From Climacteris rufus (taxonomy: Eukaryota > Chordata > Aves > Passeriformes > Climacteridae): a DNA stretch of 64,000 nucleotides. Each line of letters opens with the position of its first letter. Within the stretch, counting starts at the first letter, position 1. Made by a program: the position numbers and the translations under genes. The stretch lies in the NCBI GenBank assembly GCA_013398175.1, contig VZRZ01007418.1:722191-786190 (forward strand), written 5' to 3'. Under the pieces are notes generated by a model that was given only the letters and a program-made list of their open reading frames with translations, was not told the DNA's origin and ran no database searches. This document shows, piece by piece, positions 1-14,602 of this stretch.

Positions 1-41
1 TTTTTTTTTTTTTTTTTTTAATCCAGAGGGAAGTTTATTAC
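1..41 (-). other. Poly(A) end with polyadenylation signal (minus strand)
   Basis: The window opens with 19 T's, and a TTTATT (AATAAA on the minus strand) lies 15 bases further in, at 34-39. Read on the minus strand this is a signal, a short spacer and an A tract, which is what a polyadenylated transcript or retrocopy looks like at its 3' end. A genuine genomic 3' end does not normally carry a long A tract, so a processed retrocopy or an assembly/contig edge is more likely than an ordinary gene end. I do not recognise the sequence upstream of it on the minus strand (plus coordinates 42-840). Confidence 0.4.
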
Positions 42-2134
42 ACCCCAGTGTACTGTCATATAAAATGACCCAAACCAAGTGCAACTACTATTGGGGAAAA
101 AATAAGCCAGCAGTAACTCTGCTCTTCAGCGAAAGAAGAGAGATATTTCTCACCTGCATGTCAAAACTTACAGTGTTCCCAGAAGCCTCCTCATCCTAAA
201 GTAGAGAGTACTAGCTAAGGAATGGATATGTTAAGCCACAGTCATTTGGAGGGGTGTCCAGTACTACTGGGAATGTGTTTCTGTGAAGAAAATGAGCCTC
301 CTGAGGTCAAAATAGAAGTCCTATAGGGGATCTCAGATTGCTTTAATTTAAAGGTCTCAATTGTAAATGAAGAAGAAGAACCAGAGCAGCTCTTAAAGCA
401 AACACATATGGTAAATCAAAAGCAAAGAGGCACAGTAAGCGGAAAACACTCCAGCATCTTAAAGAAATGTCCAGGAGCTGCTCTGTCACACTCATGCCAG
501 CAGAGAGCAGTGGCAGAATAGTGAAGCATCCTGCCTGGATGCATGGATGTACCAGCACGTTCAACGTGCTGGATGATTTAGCATTACTCTTTCTGCATCT
601 CATACTGTGTATGGAGGTCTGTGCAAAGGTCCTGGCTCTTCACCTCCTTTCATTACATCATTCCACTGTAGGTCAAATTCTCATAAAGTGGATGTTTAGC
701 AACCTGCAAAGTGACAAAAAAGGTATATTCCTTGCACCAAATCTGAAGCATCACTTCAATAATGTAGGAACATTTTTTGTGACATAGATCACACTTACTT
801 TTTGTGATGTAGGTCCTATTTGGGTGATTGTATTTCACAGTGTTACAATTTTGAAGCCAGATTTTGACTCTATATTTTCTTGGTCTACCCAGGATATTAA
901 AGGATATTGAATTTTAAAAGGCACCAGCTGTTCCTCAACAGTTAAACCTGCTCAGAAGTATAAAACTTTCAGAATGTCAGCATAACAATATGCCTTATGT
1001 TTTGAAACACAACTGATGACACTGGCACTCTTTGCTTGTTATTGTCAGTTCTTAGGTGCTGGACACCCTGAGTCACTTCTGAATCATCATGCCATTGAGA
1101 AAGAATGTCCCAGCAGAGAACTCACTGTTCCCCTTGATATATACAGCAAGAATTTCATCTAAATTTGATCAAGTAGTTTTCATTCCTTCATTTTGCATGT
1201 GTTAGTTATTCCATTCTCAGGATATGCAATCTGCATCTCTACTTATCTCTATTATCACAATATGGGAAATGTCTGTTGGAAGATTTGCTGTTTCTTCCTT
1301 TATGAGCTTTACTGTTCATTTCTAACTGTGAAAGCATAGCACCCTCACATAATATGTAACTCATAATGCATCACATTCTATTATTGTTTATCAATTAGTA
1401 TATATAAATTGCATTGTTCATAGGAATAAAAGACTTCTCTAGTGAGGTAAGTGTATTTATTGCCCTTACAAGGAAAATGTTCTCATTAAAAATCGATATG
1501 CATAAATGGATATATAGTAATAAAAATGCAGCAGGAAAGTGTAACATATGTAAAGGATGTTTGTAATTGTGTCCCTTTTAATACAGAATAGTTGTTTTTC
1601 CTGCTAAGATTTGTCTTATTTCACAGGTGCGTGTCTGTATGGCAGTGTCCTGAAAGAGCATTGCCAGGCCACTCATTTGTAAATGTAACGGGGTCTGCTC
1701 TGGCAGAGAAGGCTGTTCCACAGAAGGGGTTTAGGAATCACTGGCTGCTTGTGCAAATTCACGTTGTCAGTCTAGCAGTGAAAGGCAGCTGTGCAGAGCA
1801 GAAACTGCTACCAAGGCTGGCAGGCAGCATCTGGCCCTCTGCTGAAGAGCCTATCGTTCACGCATATTAAATTGGAAACCAGAAATGTTATTTCTTGCTT
1901 AAAGTAAAATCTCAGGTATTCAGAATGGTCACACTCATAACTTGTGGTCAGCGAATGATCTCTGAAAAAAAGGATGAATATTGCTTTGAGATGTGCCCAC
2001 AGAATTAATATTATAGTTATACAATTTTGCATTTACCATTACATTAGCAGTGCAGTGACAATGACAGAATCATAAAGCAGAAGTTTATAAGCTGACAATC
2101 AAATAAATCCTTGTGCTTTGAAAGAGTTATTTTG

Positions 2135-2155
2135 CTTTTTTTTTTGTTTTTTTTT
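2135..2155. repeat. T-rich homopolymer run
   Basis: A run of T's interrupted by one G. It is simple low-complexity sequence with no flanking element recognised. Confidence 0.8.
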
Positions 2156-5100
2156 GCATGTGCCATTGCATTTTTAAGTGGAACTGTAACCCAAGCTGCT
2201 GGAATACATTTTGATCTTTAGTAGCCAGCTTTTATCCAGAACTACTGCTGGAGTTAATTTTGACTAAAATCACCATTTGACCTATAAACCTGGCATGACA
2301 TGTTCAGTGGAGATATTTGATTTCACTTTCAGTAATTGTTTATTTTGGACCTGAGTGGCAGTTTGGTAAATATATAAAAATTAAGGCCTATGTCCTTGAT
2401 AGCTGTTGATGGTTAAAATGACAAGAGTGATTTGTTGCCAGCAGAAATGTTTAAACCAATAGCATTCGATACTGGTTTTCTACTACACCAGAAATGCCTT
2501 CTGCAGAGCTGACCTTGTCTGCAGGCAAAGATATGGGCTAGGTGACTTCTTGAAATCGATTCCAGACCACTTATTCATGATCCATTGCCTTCTTGTCTTT
2601 CCTTGAATGGCAGAAATGTGTATTTGCTGCCACTTCTTACTAGGAGTACAGGTGTTTTTCAAGAGGTTCTGTTCAGGTATTCTGTGAGCTATCACAGCAA
2701 TGGAAAAATTACAGCTAGAGATAGCTGTAAAAGAAATAATAATGTCCCTGATTATTGCATCTTTACTTACAGATGTGGGATGCCTCAAGTAATATAAGCT
2801 TCCTATAACTTGATTAAAAAAACCCAACAACTGATATTTTAAAGTTTTGAGTAATGTGATCTCAGTATTAATCCTGTGATCTGTAAACTACAACCTTTTC
2901 AGGTACCATGGGCTGAACACACAGAAAATTATTGAATAATTTTACATGGGAGGTAAATTCATACGTTTTGAAATGCATGCTTTTGAAAACTGATTTAGAG
3001 CTAATGCAAGGAAAAAATGAGTTTGTGTTTTGATGAACTTTGAAGCAGTTGTTGCCCTGATGGGTGCTGTGGATGAGGCTAATGATACATGGATTAACTG
3101 TGATATGTCTGAAAATTTTGGGTTGCATTAGGTGAAAGACTAGTGTATGTAAGAATTCTGTTGGTCATGTTACAATTTAAAATCCAGCATGTTTTCAGTT
3201 GCTGACTGAAAGCAAACTTTGTAAGACCCTGTTCTACCAGGGTTTCTGCACCTGGGGTGCTCTAAGGTAGGCTCCTCACTGTTGTGACTGGGGAGAAGGA
3301 GGAGTAGGAGGAAGAAGAGGCACAGGAGCATTTAAGCCACCCTCTTCTGAGATCTCAGTTTTCAGCTTTGCCTGAGCTCCTGGGCAGTCCCAGGATAAAG
3401 CAGAAAGAGGCAGATTTTGGATACTGAGGCAGTGGATAACTTTTGGTGTAGCTTGCATACTGTTAGTGGTATCTGTGGAACACTTTGGAAAGCCCTGCAT
3501 CTACAGCAAGCACTGTTATGACCAAAGGGTCAGTTTTTCAAAGGCTAAGTATTAACCAGTCCATCTTTCACAATCTGATGTCCTTACAAGGTGCTCAGAG
3601 CCTTCACAATGAATTTCTGTGGTGATCTATCTGCTTTCAGTTTGTTAGTTCAAGGAGAGCTTAGCTTTTCTGAAATTCAGGGCCTGGATCTAAACATCCT
3701 TCCGAGGGTCCTAGCTTAAGCCTTTTGACACACCAAAGCTTTTTCTTACTATTCTGGGGTTTAAGAAACATAAAGTGAACTGGCAGAGGAAATAATTGGA
3801 GACAACGGTGAATTACTGTGTGTATCCAAATGGGAACATATATGTCACCTGAAGAAACAACTATTAGTAGATATCATTTGTAACATTATACACAAAACAT
3901 GATTTAATTTTTTTTTATTTTAAGGTAGAAGGCAAAGAAAATTTGATAGGTGCTTTTGTGTGCATACAAATTTATGTATGCAAAATGCACCCTTTCTATT
4001 TTCATCAAGTGAGTCAGAATGTCAGCTGAATCAGCACAGATTGAAAGAGTATGATTAATATACACCAGTGATATGAACCCTATAGATAAGAAAATGCTCC
4101 TAATGTACTAAACTCTTCCAGAATTCCTTATGGAATCACAAGTTTATGTGTGTTGTTCCAAAAGCCAGTCAGAAGGAAGAACAGTTACACGGATGCACCT
4201 TGTGTCGTATTTAAGTCTTTTGATGGCCCTTACTGGCTACTCTAAAACAGTTTGTGGCTAATAAGAGGGGCATTAATGTAGTAGAGTCCAAAATCAAGGA
4301 GGATGAACAGCATAAACAAGTAGTTATTTTCTAAATATTGTCCTGATAAGCTTTTGAATCTAGTCCAATAAGCCTGTTAACGAAGACAGTAGCTTGGAGC
4401 ACTTTAGAATTAAGCAATATGAAAAATCAAATTGGATCAATTAAAAGCCTGCAATAAACACAATAAGCTACTGTAGAGTTAATATATTTTCAGGAAAGTG
4501 ACTACATTCAACGTATCTAATATGAAATGGTGAGGAAAGTTTCAGTTCTAATGTTCTTTTCAAGGTTTCAAGTATGGTTAGAGGTAGTTGTTTAGATGGT
4601 TAGTAGGAGAAAGTAGAGATCTGTTCTCTGGTATTTTGAGTGATGTTTTGTGTAATGGATTTGTCAAAGTAAAGATGAAATGGTAATGGATGAGGAAAAG
4701 GCAAAGAGAAAAGGACCAGGAGAACAAAGTTGTGCCAAGAGCACAAGGAAACATAAAAACCTGGTAACTGCCCAATGTGGCTGTTGAGACTGTATGCTGT
4801 GGTACATCAGGCTAAAATATGTCAGTAACTAATGTTCTGGTTCCCAGAGAACGGCATAAAAATTACTTTTTGTACAATTTGCTTGTTTAAAAGAAGGAAT
4901 TCTGACGATGATAACTGAAAATGAGCAATAAAAGCTCACATTTAGTGAAAAACACCTCTACTGATTCCTTTTCACTATCCCTCTGAGAGAAGTAAGATTC
5001 CTTAGCTCTAATAGTATGACATAAATGACATGCAAAGTCTTGTACACCCTCAAAAGCTTTATTCTCATCATACTCACTGATGATGCTACAAAGGTTCTTT

Positions 5101-8100
5101 TTCCTGGCAGGATTACTTCCACCCAGGAAAGAGAACAAGCCCCTTTTAAAAATTAAAAACAAAAACAACAAACAAAGCAGTGAATCTAAGTAAATATTAG
5201 TGAGTTTACCACTGCAGACCTGCTGATAATGACTATCTGTGTGTGGCTACAGAAATCCTCCTTCCTGTGATATTTCATGTGCAGAACAGCCCTTAGACAT
5301 CTGTTAGTCCAGTTATCTATTATAAACCCCTTCTTCCTTTTCTTTTTCTGATTTTGGCTTCTTATTTTCCTTGAAATATGTTCTTAGGATTCCAGTAGCA
5401 TTCAGAGTAGTTAGATGGTAAAACTTCTGGCATCTAAACATTGTGGCATCCTGGGACAGGTCTGCAAACTTCACTGTGTGTTTATCCATTAATTACACTG
5501 TGATCCTGTCAATGTTATCAAAAGGAACAGGATGAGGGAATGCCTGTTAACCAAATAAAAACACAGTGTCAAACAAAACAACTCTCTGAGAAAAAATACA
5601 CTTGACAAACCAAAAGAAAGCATGGAATTCATAATAAACAGAGCACAAGTTTCTCAGCAATAAATTAGCCTAAGCATATATAGTCTATTCACATTCCACT
5701 TTGTGTTATTGTAGCTGTGCAAACTACTGTGCAGAAAAAGACAGCACAATCTTGCTGCAGACTGAATCAAATCAAGCATTCATTTTGGCTGCTTGTAGAA
5801 AAATGTTGCTAGATTTTCCCAATGCATTTTCAGAGTATACTTTTAAAGGCAGATTTTTGTTTGTTACTTTCCTTTTTTTGGTTGTTTTTGCTAAATAATG
5901 TTAGTACTAATACTGGACATGGTAGTTTATTGTCACTGAAAAATACCTTTAGCACCTTGTAGTCTGGAGGCCACAGTGATGAATTAGAGTTTAGAAGTCT
6001 TGGGATCTTTTTAACCATAGATCTGCTTTTTAGCTTCAGTAAGTCTCTTCTGTTTTCTCCACTGCTCCTGGTTTTGCTAATTAAGGAGAACAAAGATTGT
6101 CTTCTGCAAAGTGTTAATGGGCTACGTAGCTTCTACAGGGCAATGCTCATCTTGGCTGTGACCTTAATGCAATAAAATAAACAGTAATCAATTAAGCAGT
6201 CCATTTACCAGTTAACTAAAATAGAGGATCACCAACTAATGCTGTTTTTTCTAGTCATTATCATGCTGTAAAACTTGGCAGGCCATCCTTCTGACTAGTT
6301 AGGTGCTCAAAGTATAGTAAGTCTGATCAGTACTGAAGTCCAAGCTAAAACTTTGACTGGCAGATTCTTTGACCATCTTGGTTTCTGTTGTTTAAAAGTT
6401 TGTAATTCAAATCGCCTATGGCATACATAGATACTTGAATGTATCTTCACCTTAAAAATAAACACACAGGGAAAAAAAATGAGAAAATCAGACAGGGGAA
6501 CATGATTTTACAATTTGTGACTTGAGACAAAGAGCCCACAGACTGCAGCTAGTGTAGTAATTGAGTAAAAATGTTTAGAAAATAGTCTAATATTGTGTCT
6601 TTTCATGCTGCACCTCAGTAAACATATCATTATTTCAGTAATCATAAAAATAAATGCAGTATTGCTACTGTTTAGTAGACTTTACTATCTGCAAGAACTA
6701 GGCAATACCACAAATTTCATCTGAGGCAGCATTCTTTGCACAGTGAATACAGACATTTCCATTAAGGCTGGAGATGAGCTACTGTGAACTCTATTCTAAA
6801 ATATGGATTACAGTTTATGCTAAATTCTTCTGGTTTTACACTTTTATTGTTTTTCATTTCTCAGAATCTGACAGACATAGAATGCCCTGTGAAACTTCCT
6901 GCTTCAAGAATTCTTGATGGAATTGTTCCAGTTCTGCCTGTGCAACTTCAAATACATTTATTTGCTAACTGATTTTAAGACCAGACCACAAAGAGCTGAG
7001 CCAAGCACAGTGGAAAGCAAACTTAGGACTGTGTCCTACCTGGGTGATGACTGTGTCTCCAGCTGTGTAAAAGAAGGTGAGAAATACTTTCTTAGAGGCT
7101 TAGGTCATAGTTCTAGTATATTTATCAGTGCGTGATTTCTGTATTTGGTAGATTATGCAAAAATGCATTAGGATGTAAGGGTGCAAGCAAGTTAAAAATT
7201 TGTCTTGGCATGGAAATAGTAATACATACTTTTAAATACAATAATTTTTGTACCTGATAGCATTATTTGACAAAAACTTAGATTAACATGATAGTTTTAA
7301 ACTTCGGTGTACATACTTCTGAAAAAATTTCAGTGATGGTCTGAGTCCAAATTAGTTAAATCTTATTGGCATGAGCTTGTTTTCTTTGGTGGTATTTCTT
7401 GTGGGCATGAAAAGTAGCCATGGATCCTCAAATATCTTCAGACTACAGGTTTTCTGGGTGTTTCTCTTCAGTGTTTGTTACTATGATCTCTGATCATGCT
7501 AAGTGGAAGCAAACCTGGACCTAAGCTCCACGATCATGAAGGATCTCCCTCTCATGAGCTGGAAAATAGTAATGCTAGTCTAGACAATTAGAACAACAAT
7601 TTCCTGTTAAAGAGAAGTGAATGCCATGGAAGAGTGATGACACTTCACTCTGTTTGGGGCAGTATGATAAAGCACAGTTGGTCTGATATGCCTACAATGC
7701 CCTCAGGTGCCTTTTTACAACCTCCTTTGGAGAGGTTTGTGCCTGTGTTGAAAGTTCTGACACTGCATCTATAAACCAGATGAAGGTGAATCTCTGCTCT
7801 TACTTTTCTTTTCCTGCTGTGAGGCAGATTTTTTAGGTTAGGCAGGGAAAATTGGCTTCCCCTTCCAATTTTTTTTTCCATCTCTGCAAAAGATGTGATT
7901 CAGGATAGAACAGTGAAAAATTATTCCCTTCTGCCTGTTTCCCTCCTTTCCTTACAGCTGTCAGGCAAGATTTCACATGTGTGTATTAACAACTGTCTCT
8001 TTCTGAACTGCAGATTAGCATGATAGAACTCTGAATTGAACACAGTTATTTTCCTTTTTTTTTTTAATCTTTCAAAATATTGCATCCAGGAAATATTTAA

Positions 8101-11100
8101 GGATTCTCAAATACTTTCCTGGTACTGAAACACTTTGAATTATTATGGTGCATTTTGAATTATCTTTGTGGAAGATGAGACAGAATCACATAAAGTCCTT
8201 TACTGCAGGAAGCAGCTTGTTGGGGAATCTTTATGGATATCATTTGCAGAGGTGAGCAGACCCTGTTTCTTTTTTTTATTCTTTGTTCTTGAGCTGCAAT
8301 GGATTCCTTGTGTTCTTAGAGAAGGCCCAGCTGAGTTTCTCTTTGATGTTCAGCCACACAACATTTATCTGTGAGTTTAAAACAACAGCAAAACAGAGCT
8401 GATGCTCCAAATGTTGCTCAGGGCCTTTTGTTTTATCTCTTCACCTATTTATTACCATCAACTACATTGGGGAGACAGGAAGAGAAAGAACCCCAGCTTG
8501 ATACCAATTGTGCTGGCTCTTAGCAAAGCAAAGGAAAAAATCACAGAACTTCAAATGAAGCAAAATGTTCTCTAGCTGAAGAGTGGGTGGGCAGTTCTTA
8601 CCTACTCAGAACATTGAGCTGTTCTCTTAGAGCTTCTCTGTGCCTCTGTTTCTGTAATGGCTTTAATTGGCAGGTACTAATACTTTCCTGCCCACAGGAG
8701 GAATATGGAGATTATTCTGTGTTTCTGAAAAACTTTGAAGATGAATGAAGATGCCCCTGTAGAGCTGTCTGTGATTTCAGCAGGACTGAAAACCTTACCG
8801 GTTTATTTTGCTGCCAGTTAGAATAATTTTTGCTGTTCACTGGAGAAAAAAGTTGGTTTTCCTCTTGTTTGATGGGCTGGATTGTCCTGTGAGTCTTGGA
8901 CCAAAGCAGGTGGTGTGTGATGCATGAGCTGGGCTGCACAGCAGGTCTGCCAGACACTTTGTGTTCTCTGAAGAACTGCCCTGGACCACCTACATGACCC
9001 ACTCATTCCTGGCCTGTAACACCAGCAAATTAGGACATTTCTGTACCAGTCTGTGTAATGGAAAGGTGAAGCTAAGCTAAGCTGTTTTCTGTTTCCTGAC
9101 CACTGGTCTTTTCTTGGGGGAGAATTAAGCAGCAGATCATATCTAACCACGCCTGTAGTCGTGCACAGACTCCCGTCTATCAGTTGTTACTTGGAAGAAG
9201 AGACCAACACCCACCTTACTACAACCTCTTTTCAGGTAGCTGTAGAGAATGATCAGATCTTTCCTGCGCTGTCTTTTCTCCAGAGTAAGCATCCCCAGTG
9301 GATTACTGACAGTGGTGACCATTCTATATATATTGAGCCTTTTTGTGTGAAGAACAGAAAAAATAAATTCTTGTTGCCTGTTCTTATGTTTCTGCATCAG
9401 TTGCAGTACACATCTTAATTTAGAAACTCAGTATAGAAGGGACTCTGGCTTTTAGCACAGCTCTCTGCAGAACTGCCGTGCTGCAATAAAACAATGGGTA
9501 GGAGCACTTCAGCAAAGTATCAGAACCTCTCTGTTAAGAGTAGTGTCACGGTTTGGGGTTTGAGTAATGTTCCCACATAAAAACATACATTAACCATCAG
9601 TTATCTTACAAGGGGGGAATAAAGTAGATATCCATTAGTGTATTAACTCGTTGGCGGTAATAGCAAATAATTATTCATTATTGCAATCTCTTTTTGACAT
9701 TCCTGCTGCCGGAATTTTTAGAAATACAAAATGTCCTCAAATATATTAGAAATCTATTGATGGATGTTCAGTTGGTATCAAGCCCTTTAGAGCAAGCTGG
9801 TCTTCTGGATTTCTGCCTAGTTAATCCGTGATTAATGAATGCTTCCACTTTGTATATGAATTTGGGAGCCTGCATTCTTGGCAGTGTTTAAGTATGTAAA
9901 TGTCTTCCTCAGATAAAACATGACAGACAACACCTAAAAAACAAGTGCTTTGTTCTGCTACCTGTCAGATCAAGGGAAAGGTCTGCATTCTTAAAGCTAT
10001 GAATTTAATTGGAAGAGGAGATGAGCTGGCAAATGCTCTGTACTCTGTTCTTTTTGTGACATCTTCTTGAGTAATTTTGCATGTAGAAGGGCAAAACCAG
10101 CAGATGAGGTATATTGATGGCCTTAAATATAGTGCATTTGTAAATAAAGATCTGCAAACTATTTAAAGCAAACATTTTAAAGAGCAAATACACCTTCTTT
10201 AAAAAAAAAAAAAAGCAGCTGACCTTATCAGGTGTCCTACTGAAGGTCTGGCTGGATGTCTGAAACTTCAGAAGAAAGAAATGGTTTACAAAATCCAATT
10301 ACTATGTCTGGGTGAAACCCTGAGTGGTGATAAGTGCTGGAAAAGTCCTTTGGAATTAATGGGAATTGCGGGAACTTAACAATTCCTAGAATTTGACCCA
10401 GTATCCATAGGAGAGGTTTATTTTAACTGTTGGTAATTAAAAGGTTATTCTTGTAATGGAACAGCAATCCGCACTAACACTGTGCTGCAATCATTACCTT
10501 GCAATTATTTCTTCTTTAGAGCTTTCAGAAGTAGCTGTTGAAGCTGACAGCTGCAGCCCACAACAGATCAACTACTTTAGATAGCTACTTTAATGAAAAC
10601 TCAGATGAGTGTAAGGTCAGTGTCTCCACAGTACGTTCTAATTAGATTTCCACTTTCCTTTAAAAAGCAGATAACATCTGGCCCAAAAACAGAAGCCTAT
10701 TGTGCCAGACATGTAATAGAATAGGTGTTGTTTTGTACTTCCCATCTCTGAAAGATAATGACATGGAAAATTCATTCTCTTCTACTCTTTAGTAATCTTC
10801 CATCTGTTGTTGTGTTTGTGTGAGCAACGGGATGCAAAAGCTAATCACAAACTTCTGCTTTAAAAGAGTTTTTTTGTTGGCTCTCATGTCAATATTAGCT
10901 GATGCAGACAAGGTTGTTGAAGCAGAAATGTTGCAAAGCAGTGTAGAACATCTTTCAACTGTATGTGCAAGACTGCATTAATAATATCACAGCTTTCATG
11001 TAAAGTAGGAGCTACAAACTTCCAGTACATTTTTGTTGCTTATTGTCCACTTTATTATGTTCTAGGTGAGTCTTCTAATTTCCTGGAAAGCTGTTTTTAC

Positions 11101-14100
11101 ACTTGAAATGTAGTGACAATATTTCTAGCTCATGGAATTTCATCTGAGCTCATGGAGGAATTTGGCCCAGTAGATTTCTAATATTTCTTTCTGAGAGGAG
11201 CCATTTGGAGACAGAACTTTGTTGCCTGTGAGCTAGCATGTGTCCTAACCCACAACAGAACAAAACTTGTTTTCCTGATTTTGGAGGAGGGGTGCAAGCA
11301 CGGAAATGATATCTGGAGGTGATATCGCAGCTCTGCTGGTGGATCCTGGCAAACCAGAGCAAAACCCAGGTGTGCATCAAACTTTTCACCTAGTAACATG
11401 TACCAGACATCAATATGTGTGAGTGAAGGGAACAAATCTCTGTGAAGTCTTAACTCCTTTAAAGTGCCCAGAATTTCAGAAGAACAGAATTTCATGATAG
11501 TATTTTCAAAGAAATGGAACCTACTGAAAGGGGAATTGACAGCTATGAAGGAAACAGTCAATGCCCACATTCTGGTTTATGTAAAAGGTACCTGATGCTG
11601 TTGCTCATTTACTTTTGCATTGTGTCTCAATAGGACCAAAGGGATTAATTTCTCTACCTTGAGCTGTTGGTCAGAAAGGCCAAGTAAACTTTCAAGAACC
11701 ATCTTAGAATGAGCAGTGAATGAGCATGAAGGTGCAACAGCCATACCATGATGCGATATTTGCTCATAAGGGATGAAGAACATGAGAAAATTCTGTAAGA
11801 GCAGCCTGAAAAGCACACCGAGTGAATATATCACAAGCTGTTCTTCAGGAAATAAAAAATTAATGTAATCTGTGCTTGTTCATTATGACCTAGGGACCTC
11901 AAGGTGCTGTATGCTAAGCAGTTAATAAACATTGTCTTTTCTGACCAGGCTGTCCTATGTCACTGTAAAGTATCTCCTACTGCGTCTGAATCATGAGAAG
12001 CCAAATTCCCAGTGGAGACCCACCCTGTAAGTGAAAGAAGCCAAAGTAGGAAATAGGTTGTGTAGAAGGAATCCAGTCAGAATGGATCAAAATATTTTAT
12101 TTATCAAAAATAAAAGGAGTGGTGATAGGCTGCAGTACTGTATTGCTCTTTGAGGCAGCCAGTTGCAGAAGCTGCAACAACAAAATACTAGTTTAATGAG
12201 TTTTGTGAACAACTGATGCTCTGAAAGGCTGTGATTTTTTTTCCCCTTTTACTTTGTGTAAACATACTGCAGGAAGCCTGATTGAAGTATGTGAATAGTT
12301 CCATGGCAAGTCGTAACATTAATCACGCTGGAAGCCAAAACCATTGTTAACTGTCTTCCTAAACAATGGCTTAGTCTTAGGGCCTCTTCGTTGTAGTATC
12401 TCCAATGGAAAAAACATGCTTAGTAAATTACTGAGCTGATAAATCCTGTTTCTTTCCAAGAATGCTTTCCATAAGTTCCCTAAATGTCAAAATTGTTAGC
12501 CTTTTCAGTTTTATTCTTCAGTACAGCCATCTCCTCCATTATTTTGTCCATATTTTAAAATAGATTTTAAAGCTTCTGAGAATGTTTTATAGATAAATCA
12601 TTATTATTTTATAGGTAACATTAAAAATCAGTGTAAAATATACATGCATATCAGGGTACAGAAGATGTAAGTAAAATGAATATGTTCCTATCTGTTAGCT
12701 GGGAAGGTAAACCCTTTACTCATCTCATTCAAAGGTTTATTTTCTGTGCCTTTCATCCTAGAACATATGTGAATGTAACTTTGGTAGAAGACTTTTCCTG
12801 TCCTTTTTCATCCATGAGCAATGTGCACGATTGAGGACATTTTTCATTCAGCACAGAACAGTCTCATCAGAGAAATGCCACAGAATCACTTGTGTGGATG
12901 TGAAACACATGAGCTCCACGTGCAGGTAACAGAGAGGCATCAGGCCTAGTGGGGACTTTGGCTGTGGCCATCCCCTTTCAAAGCTTAGTTTTGTTTTCCT
13001 GACCATATTTGTCCATGAATACCCTACATCCGTTAGACTTTACATGGATACAGCACAGCTTTTGGTCCTTGCATATCTGCTGGATTTTCAAAGGAAAATA
13101 CACACATGCTAAAATGAAAGTCACGGGCTTTAGAGGATCAGTGAGGTGCACGAACCTAACTTTGTCTTTGAAGCCAATGAGGTGTGAATATTTCTAGGCA
13201 GCATTCCTGACCTAATGGCTTTTGAGTTCCAAACTGGGGCTAAGGAAAGGGTATAAGGTATTGAAAAATGATACCACATCTGCAAAGATATCCCTCTGTT
13301 TGTGGCAACTATTATACATAGATATTTTATGTCACAAAAGTAACAGGTTATCAAAGGGATAGACTTGTAAACAGATAGTTGACCTGGAAACTGTTCAAGC
13401 CATGCTTAAACTGTACAATGTGTATGTTTTTTAGATTAACTTTGGGTTTAATTGAAAGAAGAGCTGGTAACCAGTTTGTAATTTGCATTTTTGGCAGCTT
13501 CACACACAAGTTCCAGTTTGTGGACTGGGCTGAGCTCTCCAGAGGAGACAGACAGACTGAAGAGAGTCAAGGTTTATGATCCATTTCATGACGTTCTTTT
13601 AGACATGTGAAAAGTTTTCTGATGGTGGTTGTGCTTTGGTGTTTATGAATGTCACAGTGAGTGGCACAGCAAAGGAACAGTCTGCCAATATTAAGCACAG
13701 GTTCTAAGTGGCTCACAAGCAGTGGATGAGCAATTAATTTTCAGTCAGTAGTAGTTATAGTGTAGGAGAGAAAGAATGCAATTTGCAGCAAAGGCTTTAA
13801 TGCAATTCTGAGAATATTAAATAGAAGTTTTGTTTTATTTGTCACTTTCAGAGATCTCCTGGTGGAAGACTAATGTTCACAATTCAGTAAGGCTGTTGAT
13901 CACCAGTGAGAAGAGCCAGTGGAATAATTAAAGCATAGGAAAAAATGTTATTGAAGAGGAAGTGTTCCAGGAGCTCAGTCTACTTAATCTATCAAATTTA
14001 AGGTGAAAGGGGGCTTGCAGTAGTCATTCTATGAGAAATATAATTTATATGTTCTCATAACATATGACAAATACAATTTTTCTACAGGGGGCTTTCTGAA

Positions 14101-14589
14101 ATCTATCAGATGAAAATAAAGCAAGTTCTGATGTATGAAATTGATAAATTGAGAGTCAGGGGATTAAATATTTTTTAAAAATTGGACCCCCACTTGCCAG
14201 GGAAGCCATGTATTATGTCTTGCTGGACATGTCTTAAATCAATAATAGACATTGCTTCATAAAATATGAATTGCTGGAATGACTTGTGCCTTTGACTCTC
14301 TCTCTCATGGCTTTTCCAGTTTTGTGCTGCTCTTGACAAGAAAGTACACGCTACATATTGGGTAGAATGGGTTTGGATGTAGACTAATGGCCTTTAATGC
14401 ATATTTGTTTTCCCCTTAGGATTTACCAAAATTTTAAAAGTCCGTTTATAGAAACAAATGGCTAAAACATCCCTTTTCCTACTTAGGGGCCATTAATTTA
14501 AAGTGGGTTCAACTTTTGCATATTGTTTACAAATTGGGTTCTCTAAAACATTGTGACTGCATGGAAATGGCAGTGATGGATGAGAAGTA

Positions 14590-14602
14590 ACACACACACA
14601 CA
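14590..14602. repeat. Short (AC)n microsatellite
   Basis: About six AC units in otherwise unique sequence. It is too short to be strongly mutable. Confidence 0.8.

Noticed and set aside
9545..9600. TGTCACGGTTTGGGG as an LTR start
   Set aside because: It has an LTR-like first few bases, but no LTR body, paired end or duplication could be followed.
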